Notes under the pieces: generated by a model
The model's input: only the letters and a program-made list of their open reading frames with translations
Databases searched by the model: none
What the model was told of the DNA's origin: nothing
Shown: positions 51,200 through 59,634 of the stretch, piece by piece
How the letters are laid out: the number at the start of each line of letters is the position of its first letter
Numbering within the stretch: position 1 is the first letter of the stretch
Translations under genes and position numbers: made by a program
DNA from: Pelagicoccus enzymogenes
GTDB taxonomy: Bacteria; Verrucomicrobiota; Verrucomicrobiia; Opitutales; Opitutaceae
Direction of reading: 5' to 3'
DNA: 64,000 nucleotides
Assembly (NCBI RefSeq): GCF_014803405.1
Contig: NZ_JACYFG010000038.1
Location: forward strand, 124,001-188,000

Positions 51200-51223
51200 A
51201 AAAAAAGCCGCCCCTCGGGCGGC
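51200..51223 (-). terminator. Rho-independent terminator of the anti-sigma operon
   Basis: GCCGCCC (51207-51213) pairs with GGGCGGC (51217-51223) around a three-base loop. On the minus strand it is followed by at least eight T. It lies 60 bp after the anti-sigma gene stop and upstream of amt. Confidence 0.88.
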
Positions 51224-51283
51224 AACGCTAAAATGTAAGCGAAACGTAAAGGCGCCCTGCGCCAAAGGTGTTGCTGGGCAGCC

Positions 51284-52129
51284 CTATACGTCGCTCAACA
51301 CCACCATCTGGCTGGGTGAAACCGGATTCTCGCTCTCCTCTTCCGTCACGAAGAAGCTGAGGGTATCGAGGGAGGTTCCCGCAGGCAGGCTGGAGAGGTC
51401 GAAGAAGAACAAGCCGCGCGACTCGTCTCCGATCGGCAAGGTCCCCGCCCGCACTGGCGAAGCTGCCGGATCCGTCTTGGCCCAAACGTGGTAGCTCTTG
51501 TTGGGAGCTTCGCGAGGCAGGTTTTCCACTGCGATGAAGCCGATGTTGTAGCGGCGATCGTAAATGGTGAAACCTCCCGACAGCTCAGCCACTTCCGTAT
51601 TGCCTTGGCCGTCGAGAATCTGGCCCTCCGGAATGCCTTCGCGCGAGAACCAGTAAGCTTCAGCCAGTCCGGCTAGCTCCAGCATGCGGTCTTCCACGGC
51701 AAAGTCCTCGGAAGGAGTCTGTACCGCCACGATGCGCGGATTCGCCAAGTTGTTGAGCACGATGTCCGAATGGGCAACCGCATCGCCCTTGCCTCCAAAA
51801 AGGCTCACTCCCAGAGCAACTGCCGCGCAAGCAGCCGCGGCCCACCCTCCCCAAGCCACGAACGATACGAGTTTGGAAGCGGAACCATTCACCTGCTGCG
51901 CCGCCGCGCTCGGGCCATCGATCTCTTCCATGATACGAGAGTACGCCTGAAAGGACGGAGCGGAGGTGACCGGCGTGGCGGAGAGCTCCCCGAGGCGCTG
52001 GTACTCGTGCACGAGGGACTGGAGTTCCCGATCCTCGCGGACCTGATTTTCGAATTCCTCCCTTTCGGACTCGGGCAAGATGCCGAGGGCGTAGAGTTGG
52101 GCTTTTTCTTCTATGAGTTCGTTATTCAT
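51284..52129 (-). CDS. RskA-family anti-sigma factor
   Basis: A 281-residue protein. Residues 1-60 are a short cytoplasmic anti-sigma region (EEKAQLYALGILPESEREEFENQVREDREL). A single membrane segment lies near residue 90 (WGGWAAAACAAVALGVSLF). Residues 110-281 are the RskA extracytoplasmic domain (SYHVWAKTDPAASPVRAGTL, LPAGTSLDTLSFFVTEE). It is expected to hold the ECF sigma factor inactive until a periplasmic signal triggers proteolysis. Its start overlaps the sigma gene end by 8 bp. The zinc-binding HxxxCxxC motif of ZAS proteins is absent. Confidence 0.9.
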   Translation of the reverse strand: MNNELIEEKAQLYALGILPESEREEFENQVREDRELQSLVHEYQRLGELSATPVTSAPSFQAYSRIMEEIDGPSAAAQQVNGSASKLVSFVAWGGWAAAACAAVALGVSLFGGKGDAVAHSDIVLNNLANPRIVAVQTPSEDFAVEDRMLELAGLAEAYWFSREGIPEGQILDGQGNTEVAELSGGFTIYDRRYNIGFIAVENLPREAPNKSYHVWAKTDPAASPVRAGTLPIGDESRGLFFFDLSSLPAGTSLDTLSFFVTEEESENPVSPSQMVVLSDV

Positions 52130-52712
52130 AGCTTGCTGCCATCATGGTTTTGAGTCGTTGCATGCCGCGGCGCATGGCGGTCTTCACCGTGCCGAGCGGC
52201 ATGTTTAGCTGATCTGAAATTTCTTGTTGGGTGAGTCCCTGACGCATGGCCAGCTGGAGGCTAAGCCTCTGAGACTCGGGAAGCCGTTCTACCATGTCTT
52301 CCAAGAGACTGAGCTGGTCGTCGGTCTCGACACGTTCAGAGGGATCCTTCTCGCTTTGCCGCTGCTCGTCGACCGGCTGCAAAGCCATCGGGTCGTCCGT
52401 CACGGTAACAGGTTTCATCGCTCGCATGCGGTCGATGCAAAGGCGCTTGGTGATAAGCACGCACCAACTGAACGGGCGGGAAAGGCTGCGATCGTACCTG
52501 GGAGCCGAACGCCAAATCTTAACGAAAGCATCCTGTAGCACCTCCTCGGCAAGGCCGCGATCGCGGAGAAACTTGGCGATGTAGGAGAAGAGCGGACGCG
52601 AGTAGCGGGCATACAATTCGTCGAAGGCATCGCGTTCCTGTCGGGCAATCCGCCGAATCAGTTCTGCCTCGATGCTAGCATCGTCCATGGACTGAGCTTT
52701 GTCTTCTCCCAT
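52122..52712 (-). CDS. ECF RNA polymerase sigma factor (SigK/RpoE type)
   Basis: A 196-residue sigma factor. Region 2 reads FDELYARYSRPLFSYIAKFLRDRGLAEEVLQDAFVKIW (about residues 32-68). Region 4 has LPESQRLSLQLAMRQGLTQQEISDQLNMPLGTVKTAMRRGMQRL. It pairs with the RskA-type anti-sigma factor downstream, overlapping by 8 bp. Several start choices are in frame; 52712 (MGEDKAQ) is preferred because it does not run into the preceding gene, which ends at 52729. It is 16 bp after an exported protein gene and may share its transcript. Confidence 0.9.
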   Translation of the reverse strand: MGEDKAQSMDDASIEAELIRRIARQERDAFDELYARYSRPLFSYIAKFLRDRGLAEEVLQDAFVKIWRSAPRYDRSLSRPFSWCVLITKRLCIDRMRAMKPVTVTDDPMALQPVDEQRQSEKDPSERVETDDQLSLLEDMVERLPESQRLSLQLAMRQGLTQQEISDQLNMPLGTVKTAMRRGMQRLKTMMAASYE

Positions 52713-52728
52713 ACGAATCGAAGACTCT

Positions 52729-53295
52729 CTACTCGCTTTCTGAGACGTCATCTTCGCCTTCCGCTTCGACCTCTTTTTCCTCCTCGAGCAGACCGACGGA
52801 CAGTCGCGTGTTAAGTTCCACCACCATCTCCGCAATGGCTTCTTCCATGACCTCGTTATGGGCGCGAATCACTCGGTCGTACCCTCCGAAGACGGAAGGC
52901 GAGCGGGTGAAGAAGATGCCCAGCTTGTTGCGGTTGTAGTCGCGCTTGATACTGGCGCTGAAACGGGCTTCCACTTCGCTCAACCCGTTGTCTCCCCACT
53001 TGAAAATGGTCAGGTCCAAACGCGGCTGGTTAGGAGGCGTCTGCTGGGCTCCGAAGCGCTCGATCTTGTAAGCGAGCGGGAAGTTGATGTCTTCAAACAC
53101 GTCTTCCAAAGTCTTCTCGATACGATGGAAGCGGTCGGTTTCACCCATGGAGCTGTTCATGTACACGCTGTCCATCACTTGGATGTAGAGCGTGTCGGTC
53201 GGCCGCAAATAGATGTAGGGAACGTCCTTCTTGGGCTTGGCGGCGCAGAGGCAGGCCAGAGCGAGGAAGGACGATAGAAATGAGACGATTTTCAT
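52729..53295 (-). CDS. Exported hypothetical protein upstream of ECF sigma factor
   Basis: A 188-residue protein with a signal peptide (MKIVSFLSSFLALACLCAA). The mature part has YIYLRPTDTLYIQVMDSVYMNSSMG and LDLTIFKWGDNGLSEVEARFSASI, and ends in an acidic tail (EEEKEVEAEGEDD). It looks like a small beta-rich envelope protein, possibly DUF4136-like or LptE-like in type, but no family is claimed. The gene is 16 bp upstream of the sigma factor and could belong to the same operon, perhaps as a target or sensor component. Confidence 0.6.
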   Translation of the reverse strand: MKIVSFLSSFLALACLCAAKPKKDVPYIYLRPTDTLYIQVMDSVYMNSSMGETDRFHRIEKTLEDVFEDINFPLAYKIERFGAQQTPPNQPRLDLTIFKWGDNGLSEVEARFSASIKRDYNRNKLGIFFTRSPSVFGGYDRVIRAHNEVMEEAIAEMVVELNTRLSVGLLEEEKEVEAEGEDDVSESE

Positions 53296-53491
53296 GGGTT
53301 CACACAACAGGAGGACGTGCGACGCTCGCAGTCCCTCGTCAGTGGGTTCGTCGAGGAGAGAAGGGTGGATTCAAATTCTGGACAATCTTGGCTTGATTCA
53401 AAGAAAAATCCCCTGCCACTCGCGCCCTCGAGCCCACAACTCGCATTCTTCGCTCTCGACACCTGCCCACGGCCCCACAAAAACTCCCTCA

Positions 53492-54631
53492 ATGAACGCA
53501 AGCGAAGAGGATCACGGGCTGGAAGAGGCCGGCGAGGTTGGACTCGTCGAGCCGATCGACTTCCACTACCCGCACCCCTACCAATTCGAGAGCGGTCAAA
53601 GCATTCCGGAGTTCACCCTGCGCTACGAGACCTACGGCCGCCTCAACGCGGAAGGCACCAACGCCATCCTCGTAGCCCACGCCCTCACCGGCGACCACCA
53701 TTGCGCCGGCATCCACAGCCTGCGCGACCGCAAGCCCGGCTGGTGGAATAACATGATCGGCCCCGGCAAGCCAATCGACACCAACCGCTTCTTCGTCCTT
53801 TGCTCCAACTGTATCGGCGGCTGCCAAGGCTCTACCGGCCCCAAGTCCATCAACCCCGAAACCGGAGCTCCCTACAACCTCACTTTTCCCTTCGTCAACA
53901 TCGTGGACATGGTGAGGACCCAGAAGATCTTGCTCGACAGCCTCGGAGTGAAAAAGCTCTACGCCGCAGTCGGCGGCTCCATGGGCGGCATGCAGGTGCT
54001 GCAGTGGGCGATCGAGTATCCCGACTTCGTGGAACGCATTCTGCCCATGGCCACCACCTGGCGGCAAAAGTCCCAGGCAATCGCCTTCGACGAGGTCGGC
54101 CGCCAAGCCATCATGCAGGACCCGGAATGGCGCGAAGGGAACTATGATCCGGACAAAGGGCCCAACGTGGGCCTCGCCATCGCCCGCATGATGGCCCACA
54201 TCACCTACCTTTCCGATACCAGCATGGACCGCAAGTTCGGCCGACGCCGCCAGGCTGGGTACGACAGCAAGTACAGCTTCGACATCGAATTCGAAGTCGA
54301 GAGCTACCTCAGGTACCAAGGCGAGAGCTTCACCAACCGCTTCGACGCCAACACCTATCTCTACTTCACGCGCGCCCTCGGCTACTTCGATCTAGCGGGC
54401 GACTACGGCAGCCTCGACAAAGCCGTGGCCAACATGAGGTGCCGCGCCTTGGTGGTCGGATTCACCTCCGACTGGCTCTTCCCGCCCGCCCAAAATCGGG
54501 AGGTGGTGCTGGCAATGCTGCGCCAAGGCAAGGAGGCCTCCTACATGCAGATCGACATGGACCTCGGCCACGACTCCTTCCTCGTCGACTCCGAGGAACT
54601 CTTCGACCTCACCCGCGCCTTCCTGGCCTAG
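53492..54631 (+). CDS. metX: Homoserine O-acetyltransferase MetX
   Basis: A 379-residue alpha/beta hydrolase-fold acyltransferase. It shows RYETYGRLNAEGTNAILVAHALTGDHH, the nucleophile S163 in AAVGGSMGGMQVLQW, DWLFPPAQNR for the Asp, and GHDSFLVD for the His. It makes O-acetyl-homoserine (or the succinyl derivative) for methionine synthesis by direct sulfhydrylation. The ATG at 53492 is the first within the family length; a longer open frame runs upstream over the oppositely oriented signal-peptide gene. metW lies 0.7 kb away on the opposite strand. No SAM riboswitch was found upstream. Confidence 0.92.
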   Translation: MNASEEDHGLEEAGEVGLVEPIDFHYPHPYQFESGQSIPEFTLRYETYGRLNAEGTNAILVAHALTGDHHCAGIHSLRDRKPGWWNNMIGPGKPIDTNRFFVLCSNCIGGCQGSTGPKSINPETGAPYNLTFPFVNIVDMVRTQKILLDSLGVKKLYAAVGGSMGGMQVLQWAIEYPDFVERILPMATTWRQKSQAIAFDEVGRQAIMQDPEWREGNYDPDKGPNVGLAIARMMAHITYLSDTSMDRKFGRRRQAGYDSKYSFDIEFEVESYLRYQGESFTNRFDANTYLYFTRALGYFDLAGDYGSLDKAVANMRCRALVVGFTSDWLFPPAQNREVVLAMLRQGKEASYMQIDMDLGHDSFLVDSEELFDLTRAFLA

Positions 54632-54660
54632 GTGGCTCAAGGGAGGAGCGTCCGCGGCCC

Positions 54661-55173
54661 CTACCCCACCGCCATGCAGTTGAAGGTAATCATCACCTGC
54701 GTTGCCCGCTTGGGCTGGCGAATATAACGTAGCTGCAAGCCAAACGCCTCGCAGAGGGCTCGAGCCATCCCCTCCAAAAAGGAGCAGCAGCGGCGAGCTC
54801 CGCGGCAAGCGACCTTCACCCGATCGGCGTCCACCACCGCAACCTCCACGCAAAAGTCGCCGAGCCCCGGCAAGGGCGCGTCGCAGTCGTCTCCGAAACG
54901 TGAAATCAAGTCTCCCAAGGCGTGCCCGGCCCTTCCCGATTCACTCCCTTGCAGCACTTCCTTCAGCAAGCCGGACCGCTTCAACCAGCGCTCTCCCAAT
55001 TGACGCAGCAGTTCCTCCGTGTCGACCGCCAGCCGCTGGGCCAAGCACCAGAAGGCGAGGTCGAACTCGACCTCGTCGCGGACAGCCGCAAGCCTCGGCA
55101 AGAATTCTCGAACGATCTCGTCGCGCGAGGCAGGTGAAATTTCGTAGGTGGCAAGATCGAGTAACGGGGTCAT
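54661..55173 (-). CDS. Divergent heme NO-binding (H-NOX)-like protein
   Basis: A 170-residue protein. FWCLAQRLAVDTEELLRQLGERWL resembles the H-NOX segment before the heme pocket (LG.....LL..FG.YW). GHALGDLISRF holds the only histidine, at the place of the proximal ligand. RRCCSFLEGMARALCEAFGLQLR resembles the C-terminal GL..G...F part. The YxSxR motif that contacts heme propionates is missing (CRGARR in its place), so heme binding is doubtful. It lies between metX and metW on the metW strand. Alternative readings are a V4R-like domain or an unknown family. Confidence 0.4.
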   Translation of the reverse strand: MTPLLDLATYEISPASRDEIVREFLPRLAAVRDEVEFDLAFWCLAQRLAVDTEELLRQLGERWLKRSGLLKEVLQGSESGRAGHALGDLISRFGDDCDAPLPGLGDFCVEVAVVDADRVKVACRGARRCCSFLEGMARALCEAFGLQLRYIRQPKRATQVMITFNCMAVG

Positions 55174-55311
55174 TTCGCTACGGTCAAACTGAGTAATAAT
55201 CGCAGCAGATCCTAGTTTAAACCGCCTTCCGCGCCACCCGCTCTGGCTCTTTAGCCCAATTTTGAAAACTTGAGGCTCCAAACGCTCCCCGCAGGACGCG
55301 ACCGCGCAGAC

Positions 55312-55914
55312 TTAGGACTTCGCCGTCAGATCGAAAAGGGCGTAGCCGCTAAGCAAGTTGGGCAAGAACCGCTTTTCCGATTCCCAGTTGCCCCCCAAGC
55401 ACAGCTTGCGCTCCACCCGGATGTTAGAGTTGCGGCAAAATACCTCGAACTGGCTGACAGACAATGGGTTGCTAGGTCGCGAGGTAGACCAGGGCGAGGG
55501 GTAGACCTCGTTGCGAATGGCTCGCCCTTTGAGCAACATGCTCAGGCGATTCCGCCAGTAGCCGTAGTTGACGAAGCCCACCAGCATGTGGTTGGAAACG
55601 CGCAAGGCTTCCTTGATCACCTTCGCCGGCTCGTTCAGCTCCTGCAGCGTGCGCGAACAAATCACGTAGTCGAAGTGCTTGTCCGGAAAGGACACCATGA
55701 AGTCCATCATGTCGCCTCGATAAACGCTCAATCCGCGCTTCACGCAGGAGCGCCCTTTCTCCGGATCGAGATCCACCCCAACCGCTTCCACCCCCAGCTT
55801 TTGCTTGAGGTACTCCAGCAGGACCCCTCGACCGCAGCCCAGGTCGAGCACCCGCGAGCCGGGTTCCACCCACTCGCTCATCACTCGCATGTCAACTGTT
55901 CGCTTGTCCTTCAT
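55312..55914 (-). CDS. metW: Methionine biosynthesis protein MetW
   Basis: A 200-residue methyltransferase-fold protein. It opens DMRVMSEWVEPGSRVLDLGCGRGVLLEYL and has GVDLDPEKGRSCVKRGLSVYRGDMMDFM and VICSRTLQELNEP, the MetW hallmark. It works with MetX in homoserine acylation in many bacteria. The start at 55914 gives the family N-terminus. It is oriented towards the H-NOX-like gene and metX; the usual metX-metW operon has been split by inversion or by insertion of another gene. Confidence 0.9.
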   Translation of the reverse strand: MKDKRTVDMRVMSEWVEPGSRVLDLGCGRGVLLEYLKQKLGVEAVGVDLDPEKGRSCVKRGLSVYRGDMMDFMVSFPDKHFDYVICSRTLQELNEPAKVIKEALRVSNHMLVGFVNYGYWRNRLSMLLKGRAIRNEVYPSPWSTSRPSNPLSVSQFEVFCRNSNIRVERKLCLGGNWESEKRFLPNLLSGYALFDLTAKS

Positions 55915-56000
55915 CGATTCGCCCGCACGGCAAGAATCGCCTAGAAAAGCCCCGCCCCCCTCTCCGCACAAGGACGAAAAGCGGTCAAATCAAGATGAAT

Positions 56001-56210
56001 TCAACGCCCCGGGCGTTTGAGGCGCATGAGGACCGCAAGCGCGAAAAAGACGGCTCCCATCAAGCCGAAGGAACCTTGCAGGCTACCGAACACGGAGACC
56101 TCGAATACCTCGAGATCCACATCGCTCGGGAGCATTTCCGAGACGATCGAATTCGCCAAAGCGAACGGACCGACTCCTACGAGAAGCAAAAGAGCAAATA
56201 CGGTTTTCAT
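56001..56210 (-). CDS. Small exported membrane protein, unknown
   Basis: A 69-residue protein with a signal-like N-terminus (MKTVFALLLLVGVGPFALA), an acidic middle (SEMLPSDVDLEVFEVSVFG) and a C-terminal hydrophobic segment followed by basic residues (GLMGAVFFALAVLMRLKRPGR). The hydrophobic-plus-arginine end recalls sorting signals such as PEP-CTERM, but the Pro-Glu-Pro motif is absent. It may simply be a short bitopic protein. No family was recognised. Confidence 0.5.
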   Translation of the reverse strand: MKTVFALLLLVGVGPFALANSIVSEMLPSDVDLEVFEVSVFGSLQGSFGLMGAVFFALAVLMRLKRPGR

Positions 56211-56389
56211 GGGACAAGGGAAAAGGCGGCGTCCAAGGTTCCAAACCCCGAACAATCCGCATGCGTAGCGTGGCAATTATACGGATCAAGCTAAATATAA
56301 AAAAAATGTAATAAAACTGGCAAAGGAAAATGTTCCCCCGCGAGCAAATGGCTCGCCTTGCGGCGATTCGCCTGCAGCAAGGAGGGGAG

Positions 56390-57574
56390 ATGACTGCCTC
56401 CTCCCGACCGCTCCAAGTCGCCTACGACATCGCCCGCCTTTCCGCGGGCGGAGCCAACGGCGGCATCAAGGTGCATCACTACGAGTTCCTCAGGCGCTTC
56501 GTGGAGAAGCACTCCCACGAAATCCGCCTCTTCGTATTCTGCCGCGAGGAGATCGTGCCAGAGCTCGGTTTCCTGGCGGCAGCCGGCCACCATCAAGTCC
56601 ACGTGCTCGGCCCTCGCGAGGGCTACGATCCCCGCCGCAGCGAGGGTTCCCTCCCCCTCCTGCGATACTGGCCGGAGGTTCCAGAGGACCTGCTGAGCTT
56701 GCTCGGAATCGACGTTCTCTACGCAGGATTCGGCTTTTCCCAGCTCTACACTCCCAACGTCCCCCAAGTCAGCCTCATCGTGGACGTGCTGCACCGCAGC
56801 TATCCCAAATCCCTGCCGCCGGCCGAGGTCGATTTCCGCGACCGCTGGTACGCCGAGGCCATCGAAAAGTCCGCCCTCGTGCAGACCAACTCCGCGTTCT
56901 GCAAAGAGCAGCTGGTAGACGAATTCGGAGCCGACCCGCAAAAGACCTTCGTCATCTCCCTGCCCCTGCACGGACGATTCGACACGGTGAAAACGGGAAG
57001 CCTGCCCGCTGAAATCGCGACTCTCTCCCGCCCCTACTTTCTCTACCCCGCCAACTACTGGCCCCACAAGAACCACGAAATCCTTCTGGTGGCTTTCGCT
57101 CATTTCATCGCGAAAAACCGAGGCCAACCTTGGCAGCTCGTCCTCACCGGAACGCGAAACGAACGGACGCCCGAGCTCGAGGCACTGGCCCGTACTCTAG
57201 GAATCGATCAGCTCACAAGCTTCCTCGACCACCTCGAGTTGGGCGATTTCAAGCTGCTCTGGGAAAAGGCGCACGCCCTCGTCTTTCCCAGCTTGTACGA
57301 GGGATTCGGCCTACCGGTGTTGGAGGCGATGCACTTCAACAAACCGATAGCGTGCGGAGACTACTGTTCCTTCAAGACAGTCGACTCTCCTTTCTTGCTT
57401 CGATTCGACGCTAGGATACCAACCGAGGTTTCTCGCGCGATGGAGCAACTCGCCCACTTGCCATCCATCGTCGATTGGAGTGATCACCTCGGGACCTTCG
57501 ATATCGATATCGAGTGCCGTGCCCTGCTGCGAACCCTCTCCTTTCAACAAACTCCTCCAGTCATCACCCCATGA
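56390..57574 (+). CDS. Group 1 (GT4-type) glycosyltransferase, first gene of O-polysaccharide cluster
   Basis: A 394-residue glycosyltransferase. The C-terminal half has YFLYPANYWPHKNHEILLVAF and ALVFPSLYEGFGLPVLEAMHFNKPIACGD, the EX7E region of GT4 enzymes. The ATG at 56390 is preceded by an exceptionally clear Shine-Dalgarno sequence (AAGGAGGGGAG), rare in this window, so an upstream in-frame ATG at 56330 is rejected. The stop overlaps the next glycosyltransferase by 4 bp (ATGA). With the following genes it builds a surface polysaccharide exported by an ABC transporter. Confidence 0.88.
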   Translation: MTASSRPLQVAYDIARLSAGGANGGIKVHHYEFLRRFVEKHSHEIRLFVFCREEIVPELGFLAAAGHHQVHVLGPREGYDPRRSEGSLPLLRYWPEVPEDLLSLLGIDVLYAGFGFSQLYTPNVPQVSLIVDVLHRSYPKSLPPAEVDFRDRWYAEAIEKSALVQTNSAFCKEQLVDEFGADPQKTFVISLPLHGRFDTVKTGSLPAEIATLSRPYFLYPANYWPHKNHEILLVAFAHFIAKNRGQPWQLVLTGTRNERTPELEALARTLGIDQLTSFLDHLELGDFKLLWEKAHALVFPSLYEGFGLPVLEAMHFNKPIACGDYCSFKTVDSPFLLRFDARIPTEVSRAMEQLAHLPSIVDWSDHLGTFDIDIECRALLRTLSFQQTPPVITP

Positions 57575-58692
57575 AAGTCGCTATCGACGTAGCTCAAACC
57601 TGCAGGAACCGGGCAGGAGGCGGCTGGCACGCCGACTCGCTGGCAAGAGCCTTAGCCGAGGAACTCGGGAAAGAGAGCGTCATCCTCTATCACCACTTCG
57701 GAGATTGGCTGAACCCAGACACGCGGCCCGGAACCGAAATCGAGGGAGTCGCAGAGCCTTTCAGGGCGCAAACGCGAGAAGAGGCTCGCGAAGTTTGGCG
57801 AGAAATAGCAAATGGTTCCCCCCCTCCTCTGGCTCCCGACATCGTACACTCCAACTCGTTCATGGCCCCCTCCGTTCCGACAGCAAAGCTGGTCTACACG
57901 GTTCACGATTTGTGCTTCTGGACACACCCGCAATTCACATCCGAGACGAACCGGAGCGTTTGCCAAAAGCACCTGCTTCTCGCCCTGCAGCGAGCCTGCG
58001 CCTTCCACTTCATTTCCGAAACGACACGAAACGATTTCGAGAACCTCCTTCCGGGTTTTTTGGAACGGTCAAAGAAACCTCATGTGGTTGCCCAGTCGGG
58101 ATGTAGGCTCGAGCCCCCTCCACCCACAGCCAGCGCCAATCCCCAGAAGTCTCCTCAGTCGCCATGGCTGTTCGTGGGTACCATCGAGCCACGAAAGAAT
58201 GTGGAGGCGCTTCTGGACGCTTACGTCGAGTACGCAAAGCGTCAGGATCAGCCTCGCCCCTTGCACATCATCGGGGGACAGGGCTGGGAATCCCAAGCAA
58301 CTCACAATCGCATTTCCAGCCTGTCACGAAACAACGACATACGCTACCACGGTTACGTAGCAGATGAGCGGCTCAAGGAACACTACCGCAGCGCCTACGC
58401 CCTGCTCTGCCCCAGCCATTACGAGGGATTCGGGCTTCCCGTGATCGAGGCGATGTCCTATGGGCTTCCCTGCATCGCCAACTCTATCCCTTCCATCCGG
58501 GAATTCGCAGAAGGCTCAATCGAGCTTGTAGACTTTTCAGACATTCGATCGGTGTGTAGCGCGATGCTTCAACTCGAGAGCGAACCCGAGCGTTACTCCG
58601 AACGAAGATGGCAAGGGCTGAAAACCTCCTCGCACTTCACCTGGCAGCGAACAGCATCCACCCTCATCGACTTCTACCACCAGCTGATCTAG
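57571..58692 (+). CDS. Group 1 (GT4-type) glycosyltransferase
   Basis: A 373-residue glycosyltransferase that begins MKVAIDVAQTCRNRAGGGWHADSLA, a donor-independent N-terminal fold with the glycine loop, and has WLFVGTIEPRKNVEALLDAY and ALLCPSHYEGFGLPVIEAMSYGLPCIA (EX7E). It overlaps the preceding GT4 gene by 4 bp and is followed by the Wzm-like permease after 26 bp. It is probably one of the enzymes that extends or primes the O-polysaccharide. The sugar is not predictable. Confidence 0.9.
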   Translation: MKVAIDVAQTCRNRAGGGWHADSLARALAEELGKESVILYHHFGDWLNPDTRPGTEIEGVAEPFRAQTREEAREVWREIANGSPPPLAPDIVHSNSFMAPSVPTAKLVYTVHDLCFWTHPQFTSETNRSVCQKHLLLALQRACAFHFISETTRNDFENLLPGFLERSKKPHVVAQSGCRLEPPPPTASANPQKSPQSPWLFVGTIEPRKNVEALLDAYVEYAKRQDQPRPLHIIGGQGWESQATHNRISSLSRNNDIRYHGYVADERLKEHYRSAYALLCPSHYEGFGLPVIEAMSYGLPCIANSIPSIREFAEGSIELVDFSDIRSVCSAMLQLESEPERYSERRWQGLKTSSHFTWQRTASTLIDFYHQLI

Positions 58693-58718
58693 GCCTCCGA
58701 GAACCAAAACTTGTCGCT

Positions 58719-59546
58719 ATGGATTTTATCCGCCTAACACTCAACGCCCTCGGACTGAGAGCTGCCCTCGAAAACCAACAATTGCTGAAGCAATTGACGC
58801 GGAGGCGAATTTCGCAGCAGCACAAGAACACCTGGCTGGGAAAAGTCTGGGTCGTGATAAATCCACTGGCGATGCTCGCCCTCTACGTTTTCGTTTTCGG
58901 CTACATTTTTGGAGGGAAATTCAGAGAGACCGAGTCCGATTCCCCGGCAACCTACGCGTTCGGCGTTTTTCTCGGGCTAACCATCATTCATTTCGTCACC
59001 GAAGTTCTCGCTTTCGCTCCTCGCTCGATGGCCGACAACGAGGGACTGGTCAAACGGACCAAGATTCCCTTGGAGCTCATTCCCACCTCCATAACGATTG
59101 CTGCCGCTTTTCACTTCTCAATCGGTTTTCTCCTTTGCGTCTTAGGCCTTCTGGCAATCGGCCACCCAGTCGGCGTGCAAGCCCTCTGGGCTATCCCCGT
59201 TTGCCTATGCCTGGCAGTCATCGCTCAAGGAGTCTCGTACCTGATGGCTGTGCTCGGCACCTTCGTGAAAGACGTGAGCCAAATCGTACCTGTGCTCAGC
59301 CTCGGCATCCTGTTCTCGAGCGCCGTCTTTTATCCGGTCGAGAAGATCCCAGCCCAGGCTTGGGCCTTCTTGAAGTTCAATCCGATTCTCCACGTCGTCG
59401 ATACCATGCGCGAGACCGTTCTGTGGGGACACCCTCCAAGGCTCGGTTTCTCCCTTCTGGCCCTGCCCATCGCCTCCCTCGCTATTTACTTCGGCAGCTA
59501 CTTCCTATTCAAAAGCGTTCAGAGCAAACTCGCTGACCACATCTAA
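58719..59546 (+). CDS. ABC-2 type polysaccharide export permease (Wzm-like)
   Basis: A 275-residue membrane protein with six hydrophobic segments and the ABC-2 sequence TRRRISQQHKNTWLGKVWVVINPLAMLALYVFVFGYIFG at residues 27-65. FVKDVSQIVPVLSLGILFSSAVFYPVEKIP precedes the last helices. Together with the Wzt-like ATPase it exports undecaprenyl-linked polysaccharide across the inner membrane. The start at 58719 follows the family N-terminus. It is upstream of the ATPase gene by 88 bp. Confidence 0.92.
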   Translation: MDFIRLTLNALGLRAALENQQLLKQLTRRRISQQHKNTWLGKVWVVINPLAMLALYVFVFGYIFGGKFRETESDSPATYAFGVFLGLTIIHFVTEVLAFAPRSMADNEGLVKRTKIPLELIPTSITIAAAFHFSIGFLLCVLGLLAIGHPVGVQALWAIPVCLCLAVIAQGVSYLMAVLGTFVKDVSQIVPVLSLGILFSSAVFYPVEKIPAQAWAFLKFNPILHVVDTMRETVLWGHPPRLGFSLLALPIASLAIYFGSYFLFKSVQSKLADHI

Positions 59547-59634
59547 ATCCCTTGCGATCCTCCGCTTTTGTGGAACAACCAGCGAGCAACGATTGCAGCA
59601 AAGCAACGGGCCAACAACCGAGCGAGCTCCATCC

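Noticed and set aside
53296-53491. SAM riboswitch before metX
   Set aside because: No recognisable SAM-I or SAM-II core and no terminator hairpin in the leader.
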